A DNA stretch of 51,333 nt from an uncultured Clostridia bacterium (GCA_944391625.1 CALXUG010000018.1:1-51333), one strand, 5' to 3'. Shown: positions 8,262 through 16,531, numbered from the stretch's first letter. Program-made: numbers and translations. The notes: a model not told the origin generated them from the letters alone.

Positions 8262-10014
8262 ATTTTTCCTGCAAATCGGCAGTCTGCTGCAGCAACGTCA
8301 ACGGTATCATGGTATAGGCAGCATTCTGCAATAAGTCTTTATGATCATAATCAAACAAAATGGCGGTAAAAGCCTCTGCTTCCCCAAACACTTCCAGATG
8401 GGTCTGCCGCGCCGTCACCTTGCTGTCTGTTCCCACATACTGGGGCAGATACTGCGCCACATAATCCGGTGTGCGGTAAAAATCAACAATGGCATGATGC
8501 CACTGTTTCTCGTTGCTGACTGTCAGCCATTGGGGCAATTTTTTGGGCTTTTCATGCAGCGCCAGGTCAAATTTCAGCAGCCATTGAAATTGCACTGCAT
8601 CTACCTGTGCATTTTGCTGCACAAACTGCCACAGGATATCGCACAGACCGATTTTGGACTGATACTGATAGTGGCAGTTGTGTTCAATCCAATATTGGGA
8701 CAGCTGCTCAAAGAAGGCAAAGGGACTGTCATACAATGGCACCAGATAGTCCAGCACATGCAAAAATTTACCACTGTTATAATAGGTTTCCACCATTTCT
8801 TCCACATATTTCAGCCGCAGCGTATCGGTATAGGGCAAGGCGTGGGTAGTCAGCACTTCGTAAGGGGCAGTATCCTGATATACAATGGCAAAGTCCTGCC
8901 GCCGCTGATGAATCATAGAACCTTTCAACACTTTTAAAAAGCCCAGCTGCAATTGCTCCGGCCGCAAAGCATACACATCATTAAAGGAACGGCCAAAGGA
9001 ATCATAATCCTCGTAAGGCAAGCCGGCAATCAAATCCAAATGCTGATGGATATTATCCCCTGCTTTAATTTGTCTGACCACAGCAGACAATTTTTCAAAG
9101 TCCACATTGCGGTTAATTGCGCCGATGGTCTGCGGATTGGTGGACTGCACGCCAATCTCAAACTGAAACAGCCCTTTGCGCACTGTTTTTAAAAAGTCGA
9201 TGGTTTCCTGATCCAGCAAATCTGCTGTGATTTCAAAGTGAAAGTTGGTCACGCCGTTATCGTGGGTATGCAAATACTGCCAGATAGCCATGGCGTGGCT
9301 TTTTTTGCAGTTAAAGGTGCGGTCAATAAATTTTACCTGCCGTACTCGGGCATCCAAAAATTTCTGCAGTTGGGGCAATACTTTTTCCAGCGGTACAAAC
9401 CGCACCCCTTTTTCAATAGAAGACAGACAATAGCCGCAGCTGTACGGGCAGCCTCTCTGGGTTTCATAATAGATAATCTGATTGTGTACATCGCTGAAAT
9501 CTTCTTCATAAGGGAACGGCAGCAACGCCAAATCCAACGGTTGTTGCGCCGGCGTAGACAAAATTGCTCCGTTCTGCCGAATGGTCAGGCCGCAAATATC
9601 TGCCAAAAAAGGTGGCTGATTATGATCCAGATGATCCAGCAGCTGGGTAAATACCAATTCGCCCTCGCCCCGCATAATCAAATCCATGTCCGGGTTTTCC
9701 TGCAGAAATATTTCGCTTTCATAACTGACCTCCGGCCCGCCTGCACCCAGCAGACAATTGGGCAATATTTTTTTGAGCAGCGGACAAAGCTGCTTGATCA
9801 TTTCTACGTTCCAAATATAACAGGAAAATAAAATGACATCCGGCTGCTGCCGAAACAGTTCATCGGCAATAAAGTCTAACCGCTGGTTGATGGTAAATTC
9901 CATGGTGTGCAGCTGATGCCGTTTATCGTTATCTGCAAATCTGGTCAAATAACGCAGCGCCAAGCTGGAATGAATAAATTTGGCGCTCAAAGATGCCAGG
10001 ATAATCTTCTTCAT
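8260..10014 (-). CDS. B12-binding domain radical SAM protein (DUF4080 type)
   Basis: 584 aa. Residues 1-130 look like a cobalamin-binding Rossmann domain (PDVILFSCYIWNVEMI, GAGGPEVSYE). The radical SAM core follows with the cluster motif CPYSCGYCLSS near residue 190, where three cysteines bind the 4Fe-4S cluster, and later FEIGVQSTNPQTIGAINR. The C-terminal ~200 residues match the DUF4080 type of extension. Likely a methyltransferase or other radical modification enzyme acting on an unknown substrate. GAGGTATCACA precedes the ATG. Single-gene unit. Confidence 0.92.
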   Translation of the reverse strand: MKKIILASLSAKFIHSSLALRYLTRFADNDKRHQLHTMEFTINQRLDFIADELFRQQPDVILFSCYIWNVEMIKQLCPLLKKILPNCLLGAGGPEVSYESEIFLQENPDMDLIMRGEGELVFTQLLDHLDHNQPPFLADICGLTIRQNGAILSTPAQQPLDLALLPFPYEEDFSDVHNQIIYYETQRGCPYSCGYCLSSIEKGVRFVPLEKVLPQLQKFLDARVRQVKFIDRTFNCKKSHAMAIWQYLHTHDNGVTNFHFEITADLLDQETIDFLKTVRKGLFQFEIGVQSTNPQTIGAINRNVDFEKLSAVVRQIKAGDNIHQHLDLIAGLPYEDYDSFGRSFNDVYALRPEQLQLGFLKVLKGSMIHQRRQDFAIVYQDTAPYEVLTTHALPYTDTLRLKYVEEMVETYYNSGKFLHVLDYLVPLYDSPFAFFEQLSQYWIEHNCHYQYQSKIGLCDILWQFVQQNAQVDAVQFQWLLKFDLALHEKPKKLPQWLTVSNEKQWHHAIVDFYRTPDYVAQYLPQYVGTDSKVTARQTHLEVFGEAEAFTAILFDYDHKDLLQNAAYTMIPLTLLQQTADLQEK

Positions 10015-10141
10015 TGTGATACCTCATTTAATATGTATTGACGGCTATACAGCCATCGAATCTGTTATGTATTATAGCGTGTTTTGGGCAGAAAAACAAA
10101 TGGATTATCCGTCATTGTCTGTTACCGTTCCACTATAAAAC

Positions 10142-10184
10142 AAGTGCTTAAACCGACCGCATAATGCCGTCAGCTTAAGCACTT
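10142..10184. terminator. Terminator hairpin between the decarboxylase-like and radical SAM genes
   Basis: AAGTGCTTAA (10142-10151) pairs with TTAAGCACTT (10175-10184). The inner part (GACCGCATAATGCCGTC) is itself nearly palindromic. On the minus strand it is followed by GTTTTAT, so it ends the operon that stops at 10290. Confidence 0.65.
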
Positions 10185-10289
10185 CCATCAGCGCCATATG
10201 ATAAAATCATATTATCATCTGAGCATTATCCGTTTTCGCAAAAGTTTATCCAGATAATAAACTACAAATACACACAACCCTGCTTTCAC

Positions 10290-11039
10290 CTAACAGACCA
10301 GATTGATGCAGGTAATTGCATTTAATGCTCTGGGGAAACCGATAAACGGTAGACATTGGGTGATGGCAGCAATCAATATTTCGCGGGTATTACCCACATT
10401 CAGATTAGCCTCGGCATGGGCTTTGGCCTGCGGTTCACAGCCGCCGAGGGAACAGATGGCGCAAAAGGTAATCAGTTCCCGCATTTTCAGATCTAACGTA
10501 CCTCGAGTATAAAAATCCCCAAAACAATGCGCCGATAAATATTCCTGTATATGCTGGAGTTCCTGCGGCGCTGCCGCACGCATTGCATTGATATTCTCCG
10601 CACCAAAAATTTGCTGCTGTACGGCAAGTCCATCCTTTAAACGGGTTTCTTCTGTGACTGTGGCTTGTTGGGGAAGGGGCTGCTCAATTTCGGCTGCCTG
10701 AAAGGCTTTGTTTGCTTCCTCCAGCGCACACAGTACCTTTTCTGATCCGATATACGGCGCACACTGATACAGCGTTTCTTTGATTTCTTCCGGACTTGCG
10801 CCCACATCCAACGCCGACAGCACATATTTGGAAAAGTGCTTGATGGTTTGGCTGGCGGTAAGCGCCGTTAAGGTGAGCAAAGATTTTTGCACCTTTGTCA
10901 AACTATTGCGGGCAAGCACATCACCGCAGATAAACTGCCCGATAATCATTTCAAATTCAGTATCCAGCTCTGCATTGGCAAATCCTGTTCCACGGAAATA
11001 TTCCTGATTATTCTTTATTGCAATTTCTTTTCGACTCAT
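10290..11039 (-). CDS. Carboxymuconolactone decarboxylase family protein, two CMD domains
   Basis: 249 aa made of two AhpD/CMD-like helical domains in tandem (about residues 20-110 and 140-245). CMD proteins include AhpD-type disulfide reductases with CxxC and decarboxylases. The second domain has FCAICSLGGCEPQAKAHAEANLNVG, in which the C..C..H spacing of a CMD redox site is visible; the first lacks a clear CxxC. Last gene of the minus-strand run after the tautomerase. ATG at 11039 was chosen because GGAGGA lies 8 nt before it. Confidence 0.88.
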   Translation of the reverse strand: MSRKEIAIKNNQEYFRGTGFANAELDTEFEMIIGQFICGDVLARNSLTKVQKSLLTLTALTASQTIKHFSKYVLSALDVGASPEEIKETLYQCAPYIGSEKVLCALEEANKAFQAAEIEQPLPQQATVTEETRLKDGLAVQQQIFGAENINAMRAAAPQELQHIQEYLSAHCFGDFYTRGTLDLKMRELITFCAICSLGGCEPQAKAHAEANLNVGNTREILIAAITQCLPFIGFPRALNAITCINLVC

Positions 11040-11052
11040 ACCAGATTCCTCC

Positions 11053-11262
11053 TTATACACCGGGCTTTACAAACATCATTTTATCCGCAAGACTTTCCAT
11101 ATGTTCCTCCCAAGTTTCTTTTGGAACGTCTTCTATGGACACCGATACAAACTTTTTGTCAATTTGCAGTTCCTCGGCAAGAAACTGCTGTACCTTCAGG
11201 GCAATTTCTTTTTTTGCTGTATCATCCCTGCCGGGAATCATGGTAATATCAACGTGAGGCAT
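11053..11262 (-). CDS. Tautomerase family protein (4-oxalocrotonate tautomerase-like)
   Basis: 69 aa, the size of a 4-OT monomer. Begins MPHVDITMIPGRD; Pro2 becomes the N-terminal catalytic proline after methionine removal. The VSVSIEDVPKETW motif is the family beta-strand and loop. Its native substrate is unknown. It lies 13 bp upstream of the CMD gene in what looks like one transcript. GGGGAAAAGAG stands before the ATG. Confidence 0.9.
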   Translation of the reverse strand: MPHVDITMIPGRDDTAKKEIALKVQQFLAEELQIDKKFVSVSIEDVPKETWEEHMESLADKMMFVKPGV

Positions 11263-11390
11263 ATGCTCTTTTCCCCTCTCAAAATTTTAATTGGCAAAAC
11301 ACCCTCCCATTTTAATCAACAGTTGGGTTTTTTACGCGGTTCTTTTCAACAACTATATCATAAACAACAATATAAACAACAATGATTTTG

Positions 11391-12734
11391 CTATATCACT
11401 TTGCATTGTTTCCAGCGACCTTTTCTAAATCGCCGCCAGAAAATCACACCTCTCAGCACCCAGTCCAGACACATGGCATAGGCAATTCCAATAACACCTA
11501 ACTGCAAACCAATCCCAAACAAAAAAGAGAATATCAGCCGCCCGCCAAGGGTTGTGCCCAAAGATACCAGCATGGTAAATTTGACATCACCAGCTGCACG
11601 CAGCCCTTTACCCAAAGGATCTGCAAAGGGAAACGCTACCGCATTGAACAGGTTGTGAATCAACACCAGCAATATCACCAGTTGTTTTGTTTCTGCTGCA
11701 AGGGAATAGGCATGCAGCAAAATCGGCGTTGCCATCGCAATCAGTCCGTTCCACACGATAGAACATAACAGCGTGATTTTTATCAGTTTTCTAAAAAAAT
11801 ATTCTGCTGCAGTTACATCGCCGGCTCCCATACATTGACCAATTACGGTAATGAATACCGGACCCATAGCAACACAAACCAGCGAAGCCATATTCCAAAT
11901 ACTCTGCGCAATACCGTTGGCAGCAATCTGATAGGTTCCAAACAGTGCAACAACACTGCTTAACCCTACCTTTACCAGCTGAAAGATGCCGCTTTCAATG
12001 CCGTTGGGCACTGCAATCCGCAGCATTTGATAAAGCAGCTTGCGGTTCCATGCAAAAATCCAGCGGACACCGTATCGCACAGGATTTTTTGCCGAAAAAC
12101 ACAGCATTGTAATTGCTGCTGCAGAAAATACTCTGGCAACCAGCGATGGATAAGCAACACCAGCCACGCCTGCATGCAGCACAAAGACACCAACAAAATT
12201 GCCTAACACATTGAGTATATTGGCAAGCACAGAAATATACATGGTTGTGCTTGTTTTGCCGAAGCTGCGGTAAAGCGCCGCACCTGCATTGTAAATGGCA
12301 AGCGCCGGATAGGAATACGCGGAAATCCGCAAATAGGTGACACAGGCATCCAGCACATCCGGCTCTACACGCCCGAACATCAGCCGCATCAATGGTTCAT
12401 TGATACAAACAACAATCACCGCCACACCAACGGAAAACAGAACAGAAGAAACCAGAAGCTGACCAGATGCCTTATCGGCCATATTAAAGTCTCGCCTGCC
12501 AATATACTGGCTGATTACCACTGCACCGCCGGAGGCAAGGGCGGTAAACAGATAAATAAAAATGGTATTAAAAGCATTTACCAACGATACTCCCGATACC
12601 GCAGCTTCCCCCACAAAACTAACTGCAAAGATGTCGGCAATGCCCACCAATATGGTAAGCAGCTGTTCCATGAAAAGAGGAATAATTAAATTTTTTAAGG
12701 CTCGATTTGAAAAATAAGACTCTGGCTGATTCAT
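11391..12734 (-). CDS. MATE family efflux transporter
   Basis: 447 aa, about 12 membrane segments, with the start FSNRALKNLIIPLFMEQLLTILVGIADIFAVSFVGEAAVSGVSLVNA typical of a MATE subfamily common in gut Clostridia. It lies 8 bp after the RibD-type reductase gene, so co-translation is likely; its own ribosome site is weak. In this position it may export a metabolite connected with the redox enzymes around it, but the substrate is not visible in the sequence. Confidence 0.92.
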   Translation of the reverse strand: MNQPESYFSNRALKNLIIPLFMEQLLTILVGIADIFAVSFVGEAAVSGVSLVNAFNTIFIYLFTALASGGAVVISQYIGRRDFNMADKASGQLLVSSVLFSVGVAVIVVCINEPLMRLMFGRVEPDVLDACVTYLRISAYSYPALAIYNAGAALYRSFGKTSTTMYISVLANILNVLGNFVGVFVLHAGVAGVAYPSLVARVFSAAAITMLCFSAKNPVRYGVRWIFAWNRKLLYQMLRIAVPNGIESGIFQLVKVGLSSVVALFGTYQIAANGIAQSIWNMASLVCVAMGPVFITVIGQCMGAGDVTAAEYFFRKLIKITLLCSIVWNGLIAMATPILLHAYSLAAETKQLVILLVLIHNLFNAVAFPFADPLGKGLRAAGDVKFTMLVSLGTTLGGRLIFSFLFGIGLQLGVIGIAYAMCLDWVLRGVIFWRRFRKGRWKQCKVI

Positions 12735-12742
12735 AACTTACT

Positions 12743-13465
12743 TTATTTCTTTATGAGATATCGCAGCCACACGCTGCCGCCGTCTTTTACCTCTACACTC
12801 TGCAACTCAAAACCGACCGGCCTATTTTCTGCCAAACCGTTTTTAGCGGCAAAGAGTGCAGGTGTTTTCGCAGAACCATCTGCTGCGGGAGCAATTACTA
12901 AGCTCACTTCGTCACACATACCGGCCTGAATAAAGGACCAGTTGAGTATGCCACCCCCGCCAAGCATCAATGTATCAATATGAAACAATTCTTTCAGTTT
13001 CTTCATCGCGAGCCCATAATCCAACGAATCAACCCCTGCAATAATATAGGAAATACCCAACTTACGTAAAAAGGCTTTATATGCGTTGCCGGCCTTTTGA
13101 GTCAATACCTCCAGTACATGGGCGTGCGTATCAATGTATGTCAGTTCGCAGCTTTTCCAGCCCAACTTACCGGAAGGATCCACTGACACATAATACATAC
13201 CGGCATCCGGATTGGCTATAAAATCCCCATCCGGCACCAAAGCGGCATTTTCATCTAATTCTGGTTTTTCATAGAATGTAAAGTTATCGTCCGTTGTCAC
13301 TCTACCGGATAACCAACCCTGATGCTTATAATATGGCTTTTTACCAAACGCAATGTCATAAAATACATCTCCGGCAATTTCACTTTCTGCCGTTTCCATA
13401 AATGATCCTGCAATTTTACCATCTAAAGAAGTCATCATGTGACAAAAAATATATGGCCTGTTCAT
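12743..13465 (-). CDS. RibD C-terminal type (dihydrofolate reductase fold) NAD(P)H reductase
   Basis: 240 aa. The RibD_C fold is seen in MMTSLDGKIAG at the N-terminus, YIIAGVDSLDYGLAMKKL in the middle and the cofactor loop LMLGGGGILNWSFIQAGMCDEVSLVIAP near residue 175-205. It lacks a deaminase domain, so it is not a full RibD; related free-standing proteins are reductases of unknown substrate. AGGAGGAACAGAAA precedes the ATG. Transcribed with the MATE gene downstream. Confidence 0.88.
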   Translation of the reverse strand: MNRPYIFCHMMTSLDGKIAGSFMETAESEIAGDVFYDIAFGKKPYYKHQGWLSGRVTTDDNFTFYEKPELDENAALVPDGDFIANPDAGMYYVSVDPSGKLGWKSCELTYIDTHAHVLEVLTQKAGNAYKAFLRKLGISYIIAGVDSLDYGLAMKKLKELFHIDTLMLGGGGILNWSFIQAGMCDEVSLVIAPAADGSAKTPALFAAKNGLAENRPVGFELQSVEVKDGGSVWLRYLIKK

Positions 13466-13602
13466 TTTCTGTTCCTCCTGACCTAGTCTTAGTCTTATTT
13501 ATCGATTGCATAAGCCCAAAAATCGTTCAACAAAACCATTTCTCCATTATTTTTTAGTACAAATTATGAAATCAATCTCTGATACAAGCTTATACCGCTT
13601 CT

Positions 13603-14040
13603 TTATTTTAACAGTTGATATTCCGAATCAGATACCGGCTCACACCATTCATTGCCGGTATGCTCACCGGGAAGTTCAAAGGCAATATGGCTAAACCAGG
13701 AATCCGCTTTGGCGCCATGCCAGTGTTTTGTTTCTGCCGGAATGACAACCACCATTCCCGGTGTAAGGCTGACAGCGGCTTTTCCTTCTTCCTGATACCA
13801 GCCTTCGCCTGCTGTACAGATTAAAATCTGTCCGCCGCCCTTCTCCCCATGATGAATGTGCCAGTTGTTACGGCAACCCGGCTCAAACGTTACATTCGCC
13901 AAAAACACTGCGCACTGTTGTGGATCGGTTAAGGGATTCAGAAAAGAATTTCCGATAAAATATTGGGCATAGGCGTCATTCGGCGCACCTGTGCCAAACA
14001 CATTGACTTGTTCAAATGCTTCCTTCTCGTTGTTTTTCAT
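13603..14040 (-). CDS. Cupin domain protein
   Basis: 145 aa single-domain cupin. Metal-binding positions are in NWHIHHGEKGGGQ (two His plus Glu) and the second motif PAETKHWHGAKADSWFSHIAFE. Proteins of this type often occur next to CMD and tautomerase genes in Bacillota, in line with this cluster. GGAGTTGTAAAAC precedes the ATG, and it begins 3 bp after the MerR gene ends. Reaction unknown. Confidence 0.88.
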   Translation of the reverse strand: MKNNEKEAFEQVNVFGTGAPNDAYAQYFIGNSFLNPLTDPQQCAVFLANVTFEPGCRNNWHIHHGEKGGGQILICTAGEGWYQEEGKAAVSLTPGMVVVIPAETKHWHGAKADSWFSHIAFELPGEHTGNEWCEPVSDSEYQLLK

Positions 14041-14043
14041 GTT

Positions 14044-14400
14044 TTACAACTCCTTTTGATTTTTTTGAATTTGGTATCGCAGATAATCCAGATAGGCCGT
14101 TTGTTTTTCCTTGAAATGAATTTGACCAAGGGTCTGCTCCCGTTTTTGATTCAACATCTTTAACCGTTGACTGTCCGCAGCATCGCCTTCTAATAAAAGC
14201 CGCATATAGATTTCAACTTCTTCGGCAGTAAACCCGATATCATGCAGCGTCATAATCATACTAAGCCGCTCCAAATCCTGATCATCATACTGCCATGCGC
14301 CCATAACCTTTTTTACACTGCTGCACAATCCCCAGCGCTCATATGTGCGAAGAATTTCTATGGGAATGTTATAGTTCCGGCTCGCTTCATAAATGTCCAT
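14044..14400 (-). CDS. MerR family transcriptional regulator
   Basis: 118 aa. N-terminal winged helix-turn-helix with YEASRNYNIPIEILRTYERWGL, followed by the MerR dimerisation coiled coil (SQRLKMLNQKREQTLGQIHFKEKQTAYLDYL region). Its effector domain is absent, so it is a short MerR like those that sense stress or drug-like compounds. It heads the minus-strand cluster (cupin, reductase, MATE, tautomerase, CMD) and probably controls it. GGAGAGGAGATAC precedes the ATG. Its promoter must lie in or next to repeat R1. Confidence 0.9.
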   Translation of the reverse strand: MDIYEASRNYNIPIEILRTYERWGLCSSVKKVMGAWQYDDQDLERLSMIMTLHDIGFTAEEVEIYMRLLLEGDAADSQRLKMLNQKREQTLGQIHFKEKQTAYLDYLRYQIQKNQKEL

Positions 14401-14782
14401 GTATCTCCTCTCCTAAGTTTAGATTTCCAACCAGATTTTTCCATTGTTTGGTGTGAAAGATTGTATAATCGGCTATCTTACCTTTGCTAATCTCCTGTCC
14501 AAAGAGTATGCAGTCGGCTGCCTATCTTTGCCTATCCTTCAGTGCGCCGGACACCAACTTGTTTGTTTCTTTCGCTATGGACTGCGTCCAGCTCAATAAA
14601 AACAAACTGCGTTGTTGACCGTCGCAATTCAGAATTTTGGCAAAGGATAGGCCAGCCTTATGTGCACAAGCTAGGGAGATGTTTTATTGCCGTTGTCGAC
14701 ATTGAAGCGGACAGATGCGCAGTCTGTCTTACTGAACTGGACGCAGTCCAAAGTGAAGCAGACCGACAAGCAGATGTCTGTG

Positions 14783-14803
14783 CCCGACGCCTTTCTGGTC
14801 GGG
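14783..14803. repeat. Small hairpin module inside R1
   Basis: CCCGAC..GTCGGG with loop GCCTTTCTG. The same module occurs in R2 at 38509-38529, but in the other arm of the palindrome. Confidence 0.7.
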
Positions 14804-14856
14804 TAGGAGGGCAGGCAACAAACAGTCTCCCAACAATGGAGCATTACAAACAAAAA

Positions 14857-14872
14857 TGTTTCACGTGAAACA
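14857..14872. promoter_or_regulatory. parS centromere site, ParB (Spo0J) binding
   Basis: TGTTTCACGTGAAACA is a perfect 16-bp palindrome identical to the Bacillus-type chromosomal parS consensus. ParB loads here, slides along DNA and recruits SMC condensin; such sites cluster in the origin-proximal part of chromosomes. It stands in a gene-free gap between repeat R1 and the LysR terminator. A degenerate copy occurs in R2. Confidence 0.88.
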
Positions 14873-14951
14873 TAGTTATTAACCAATTTACAGCTAATAC
14901 AATATAGAAATGAAAGAATATCTGCTCTTTTTTAGACTTTCTTTCACGCAA

Positions 14952-14990
14952 AACAATAAAAATAGGTACCCCTTTCGGGATACCTATAGT
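14952..14990 (-). terminator. Intrinsic terminator of the first LysR gene
   Basis: On the minus strand TAGGTATCCCG pairs with GGGTACCTA over a short loop and is followed by TTTTTATTG. It lies ~40 bp after the LysR stop. Confidence 0.8.
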
Positions 14991-15032
14991 TTATAACCAC
15001 TGTGCAGTTATGTCTAATACTTATAGAGAATT

Positions 15033-15908
15033 TCAAGAAATGCTTAACAGGCATTGTTCCATGTGCTTGATAAACGCCTCTATGGCAGCTGAATAGGGCT
15101 GTGCCTTTTTCCACACCAGCACTGTACCGGAGGTGAGCGGCGGAGAGAGCGGCACAAACTTTACACCGTCATACTTACAGTTCAGATTTAAGTTGATAAA
15201 ACTGCCCACACCACTTGCCGCCAAAGCCGCCATATTGTAAGGAAGATTACCGGTGGCCACTATTTCAATCCGGTCTTTGGCGTCCCCAAGCCAGTTGGTA
15301 ATTTCATTTTGAATCAATTCTCGACGGGTAAAAATCAGCGGTTCTTCTACTAAATCCTGGGCGCACACCCACTCCTTTTGGGCAAGCTGCGATGTCTCGC
15401 TCACCAGAACGCCCCATTCTTCCTTAATTGGCAGCCGCATAAAATCGTATTTGCTGATATCCACCGGCTCTAAAAGCAAGCCCAGATCCAAACTGCCTCT
15501 GTCGATTTGCTCTTTAATATTATCCGAATTTCCGCTGTAAAACTCAAACTGTACCAAAGGATTGCTTTGCCGAAACGAAGCAATGGCATCGGCCAATAAT
15601 CGGGTACATCGATACTCCCCACTTCCGATAGAAATAACGCCGCTCAGACTTTCTTCCTGACTGAATTCTCGCTTTGTTTTTTCGGCAAGAGAAAGAATTT
15701 CCTGCGCTCTGCGTTTTAACAACAAGCCGCTATCCGTTAAAATAATATTGTGATTGCTGCGGCGAAACAATTTGACACCCAGTTCTTCCTCAAGCTGTAT
15801 CAGCTGGCGGGAAAGGGTCGGCTGGGTAATATGGAGCAGCTGCGCCGCTTTTGTGATGTTTTCTTCTCTGGCAACCATCAGGAAATAATGTAACACGCGT
15901 AATTCCAT
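15033..15908 (-). CDS. LysR family transcriptional regulator
   Basis: 291 aa. Residues 1-60 form the LysR winged helix (MELRVLHYFLMVAREENITKAAQLLHITQPTLSRQLIQLEEELG); the rest is a periplasmic-binding-like effector domain (VISIGSGEYRCTRLLADAIASFRQ and later). The target is unknown: no divergent gene shares its promoter region, which instead holds terminator hairpins and the tRNA-like gene. ATG at 15908 was chosen, with GGGGG 6 nt upstream; the longer frame from 15944 has no ribosome site. Its 3' end faces repeat R1. Confidence 0.92.
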   Translation of the reverse strand: MELRVLHYFLMVAREENITKAAQLLHITQPTLSRQLIQLEEELGVKLFRRSNHNIILTDSGLLLKRRAQEILSLAEKTKREFSQEESLSGVISIGSGEYRCTRLLADAIASFRQSNPLVQFEFYSGNSDNIKEQIDRGSLDLGLLLEPVDISKYDFMRLPIKEEWGVLVSETSQLAQKEWVCAQDLVEEPLIFTRRELIQNEITNWLGDAKDRIEIVATGNLPYNMAALAASGVGSFINLNLNCKYDGVKFVPLSPPLTSGTVLVWKKAQPYSAAIEAFIKHMEQCLLSIS

Positions 15909-16027
15909 TGCAATCCCCCCACTTTTTGCTTTATAATAGCACAATAAAAGTAATTCTTCAACATATCTTATCAGCTACTATGCTCAATAAGCATACCGTA
16001 CATATTTCGTTGCATAGAACCGGGGCA

Positions 16028-16085
16028 AAAAAATATGGTACATAAAAAAACAACTCTTTCATAATCAGCTGCTTTTTTATGTACC
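16028..16085 (-). terminator. Long-stem hairpin with T-run (second terminator)
   Basis: GGTACATAAAAAA (16037-16049) pairs with TTTTTTATGTACC (16073-16085), 13 bp perfect, and on the minus strand is followed by ATATTTTTTTGC. It stands after the terminator of the tRNA-like gene. Confidence 0.6.
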
Positions 16086-16111
16086 GCATAGCATACAGCA
16101 AAACGCTGCAT

Positions 16112-16139
16112 AAAAAAACGCACCCATAGGAGGTGCGTC
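16112..16139 (-). terminator. Intrinsic terminator directly after the tRNA-like gene
   Basis: Minus-strand GACGCACC, loop TCCTAT, GGGTGCG, then TTTTTTT. It starts only 5 bp after the 3' end of the tRNA-like sequence, so that sequence probably is, or was, transcribed. Confidence 0.8.
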
Positions 16140-16144
16140 ACGAC

Positions 16145-16214
16145 AGAAAAAGACGGGATTCGAACCCATACCTCAGGTGCCACAACCTGTGTGATACCGT
16201 TTCACCACAATTTC
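16145..16214 (-). tRNA. Degenerate tRNA-His (GTG)-like gene
   Basis: The minus strand folds as a cloverleaf with D arm GTGA/TCAC (7-nt loop AACGGTA), anticodon arm CAGGT/ACCTG around TGTGGC, and T arm ATGGG-TTCGAAT-CCCGT. The anticodon read is GTG (His). It departs from a normal tRNA-His: the anticodon loop has 6 bases, the variable loop 4, the acceptor stem GAAATTG/CTTTTTC has T-T mismatches at two pairs, position -1 is A with T at 73 instead of the G-C identity pair, and no CCA is encoded. It is either a pseudogene or an unusual tRNA-His-like RNA; a strong terminator follows. Confidence 0.55.
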
Positions 16215-16449
16215 TTTTCGGATTACGTATATTATAGCAAGTATTTGCCTAGGGGGCAAGCACTTTTAAAAAATTTTTCACTGTACTTTGCAGTTATTGT
16301 ATCTAAAATGATAAAAATATCTAAAATAGTCTGTTTCTTTCACAAAATTATCTTCCTGTTCTTCTTTTTTGAACCTGTAACTTTTGAATCCTGTCCATAT
16401 GACCGTTTTTGTTTGCGCTGCGTTATTCCTTTTCCTTTATCAATTGTTC

Positions 16450-16478
16450 TTGAATATTGGTACAAAATTTCATATAAT
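16450..16478 (+). promoter_or_regulatory. Sigma-70 promoter of ychF
   Basis: TTGAAT, 17-bp spacer, TATAAT, 53 bp before the ATG. The rest of 16215-16449 is AT-rich with no gene. Confidence 0.65.
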
Positions 16479-16531
16479 GAGTAGATAGTATAACAAAAAG
16501 ATATTTTTAGGAAAGAGGAAGGTTCTTAACT

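Larger units (their letters stand above)
14436..14895. repeat. Long palindromic dispersed repeat, copy R1
   Basis: About 460 bp that matches 38150-38600 in inverted orientation, about 85-90 percent over the best stretches. The element is itself an imperfect palindrome. For example GGACACCAACTTGTTTG followed by CTATGGACTGCGTCCAG (14549-14590) faces the matching arm CTGGACGCAGTCCAAAG through CCGACAAGC (14738-14771). The outer arms also pair, TTTGCCTATCCTTC against GGAGGGCAGGCAA. Reading frames inside both copies are not conserved past an indel, so it is probably not coding. It separates the MerR and LysR genes, and a perfect parS lies at its right end. Confidence 0.8.

Noticed and set aside
14542-14868. 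Open frames in R1 and R2 that share similar peptide stretches
   Set aside because: The similarity follows from the DNA repeat. Differences are mostly amino-acid changing and an indel shifts the frame between copies, so no selection for protein is visible.
16191-16484. Plus-strand frame upstream of ychF
   Set aside because: Overlaps the tRNA-like gene and the ychF promoter, and has no ribosome site.
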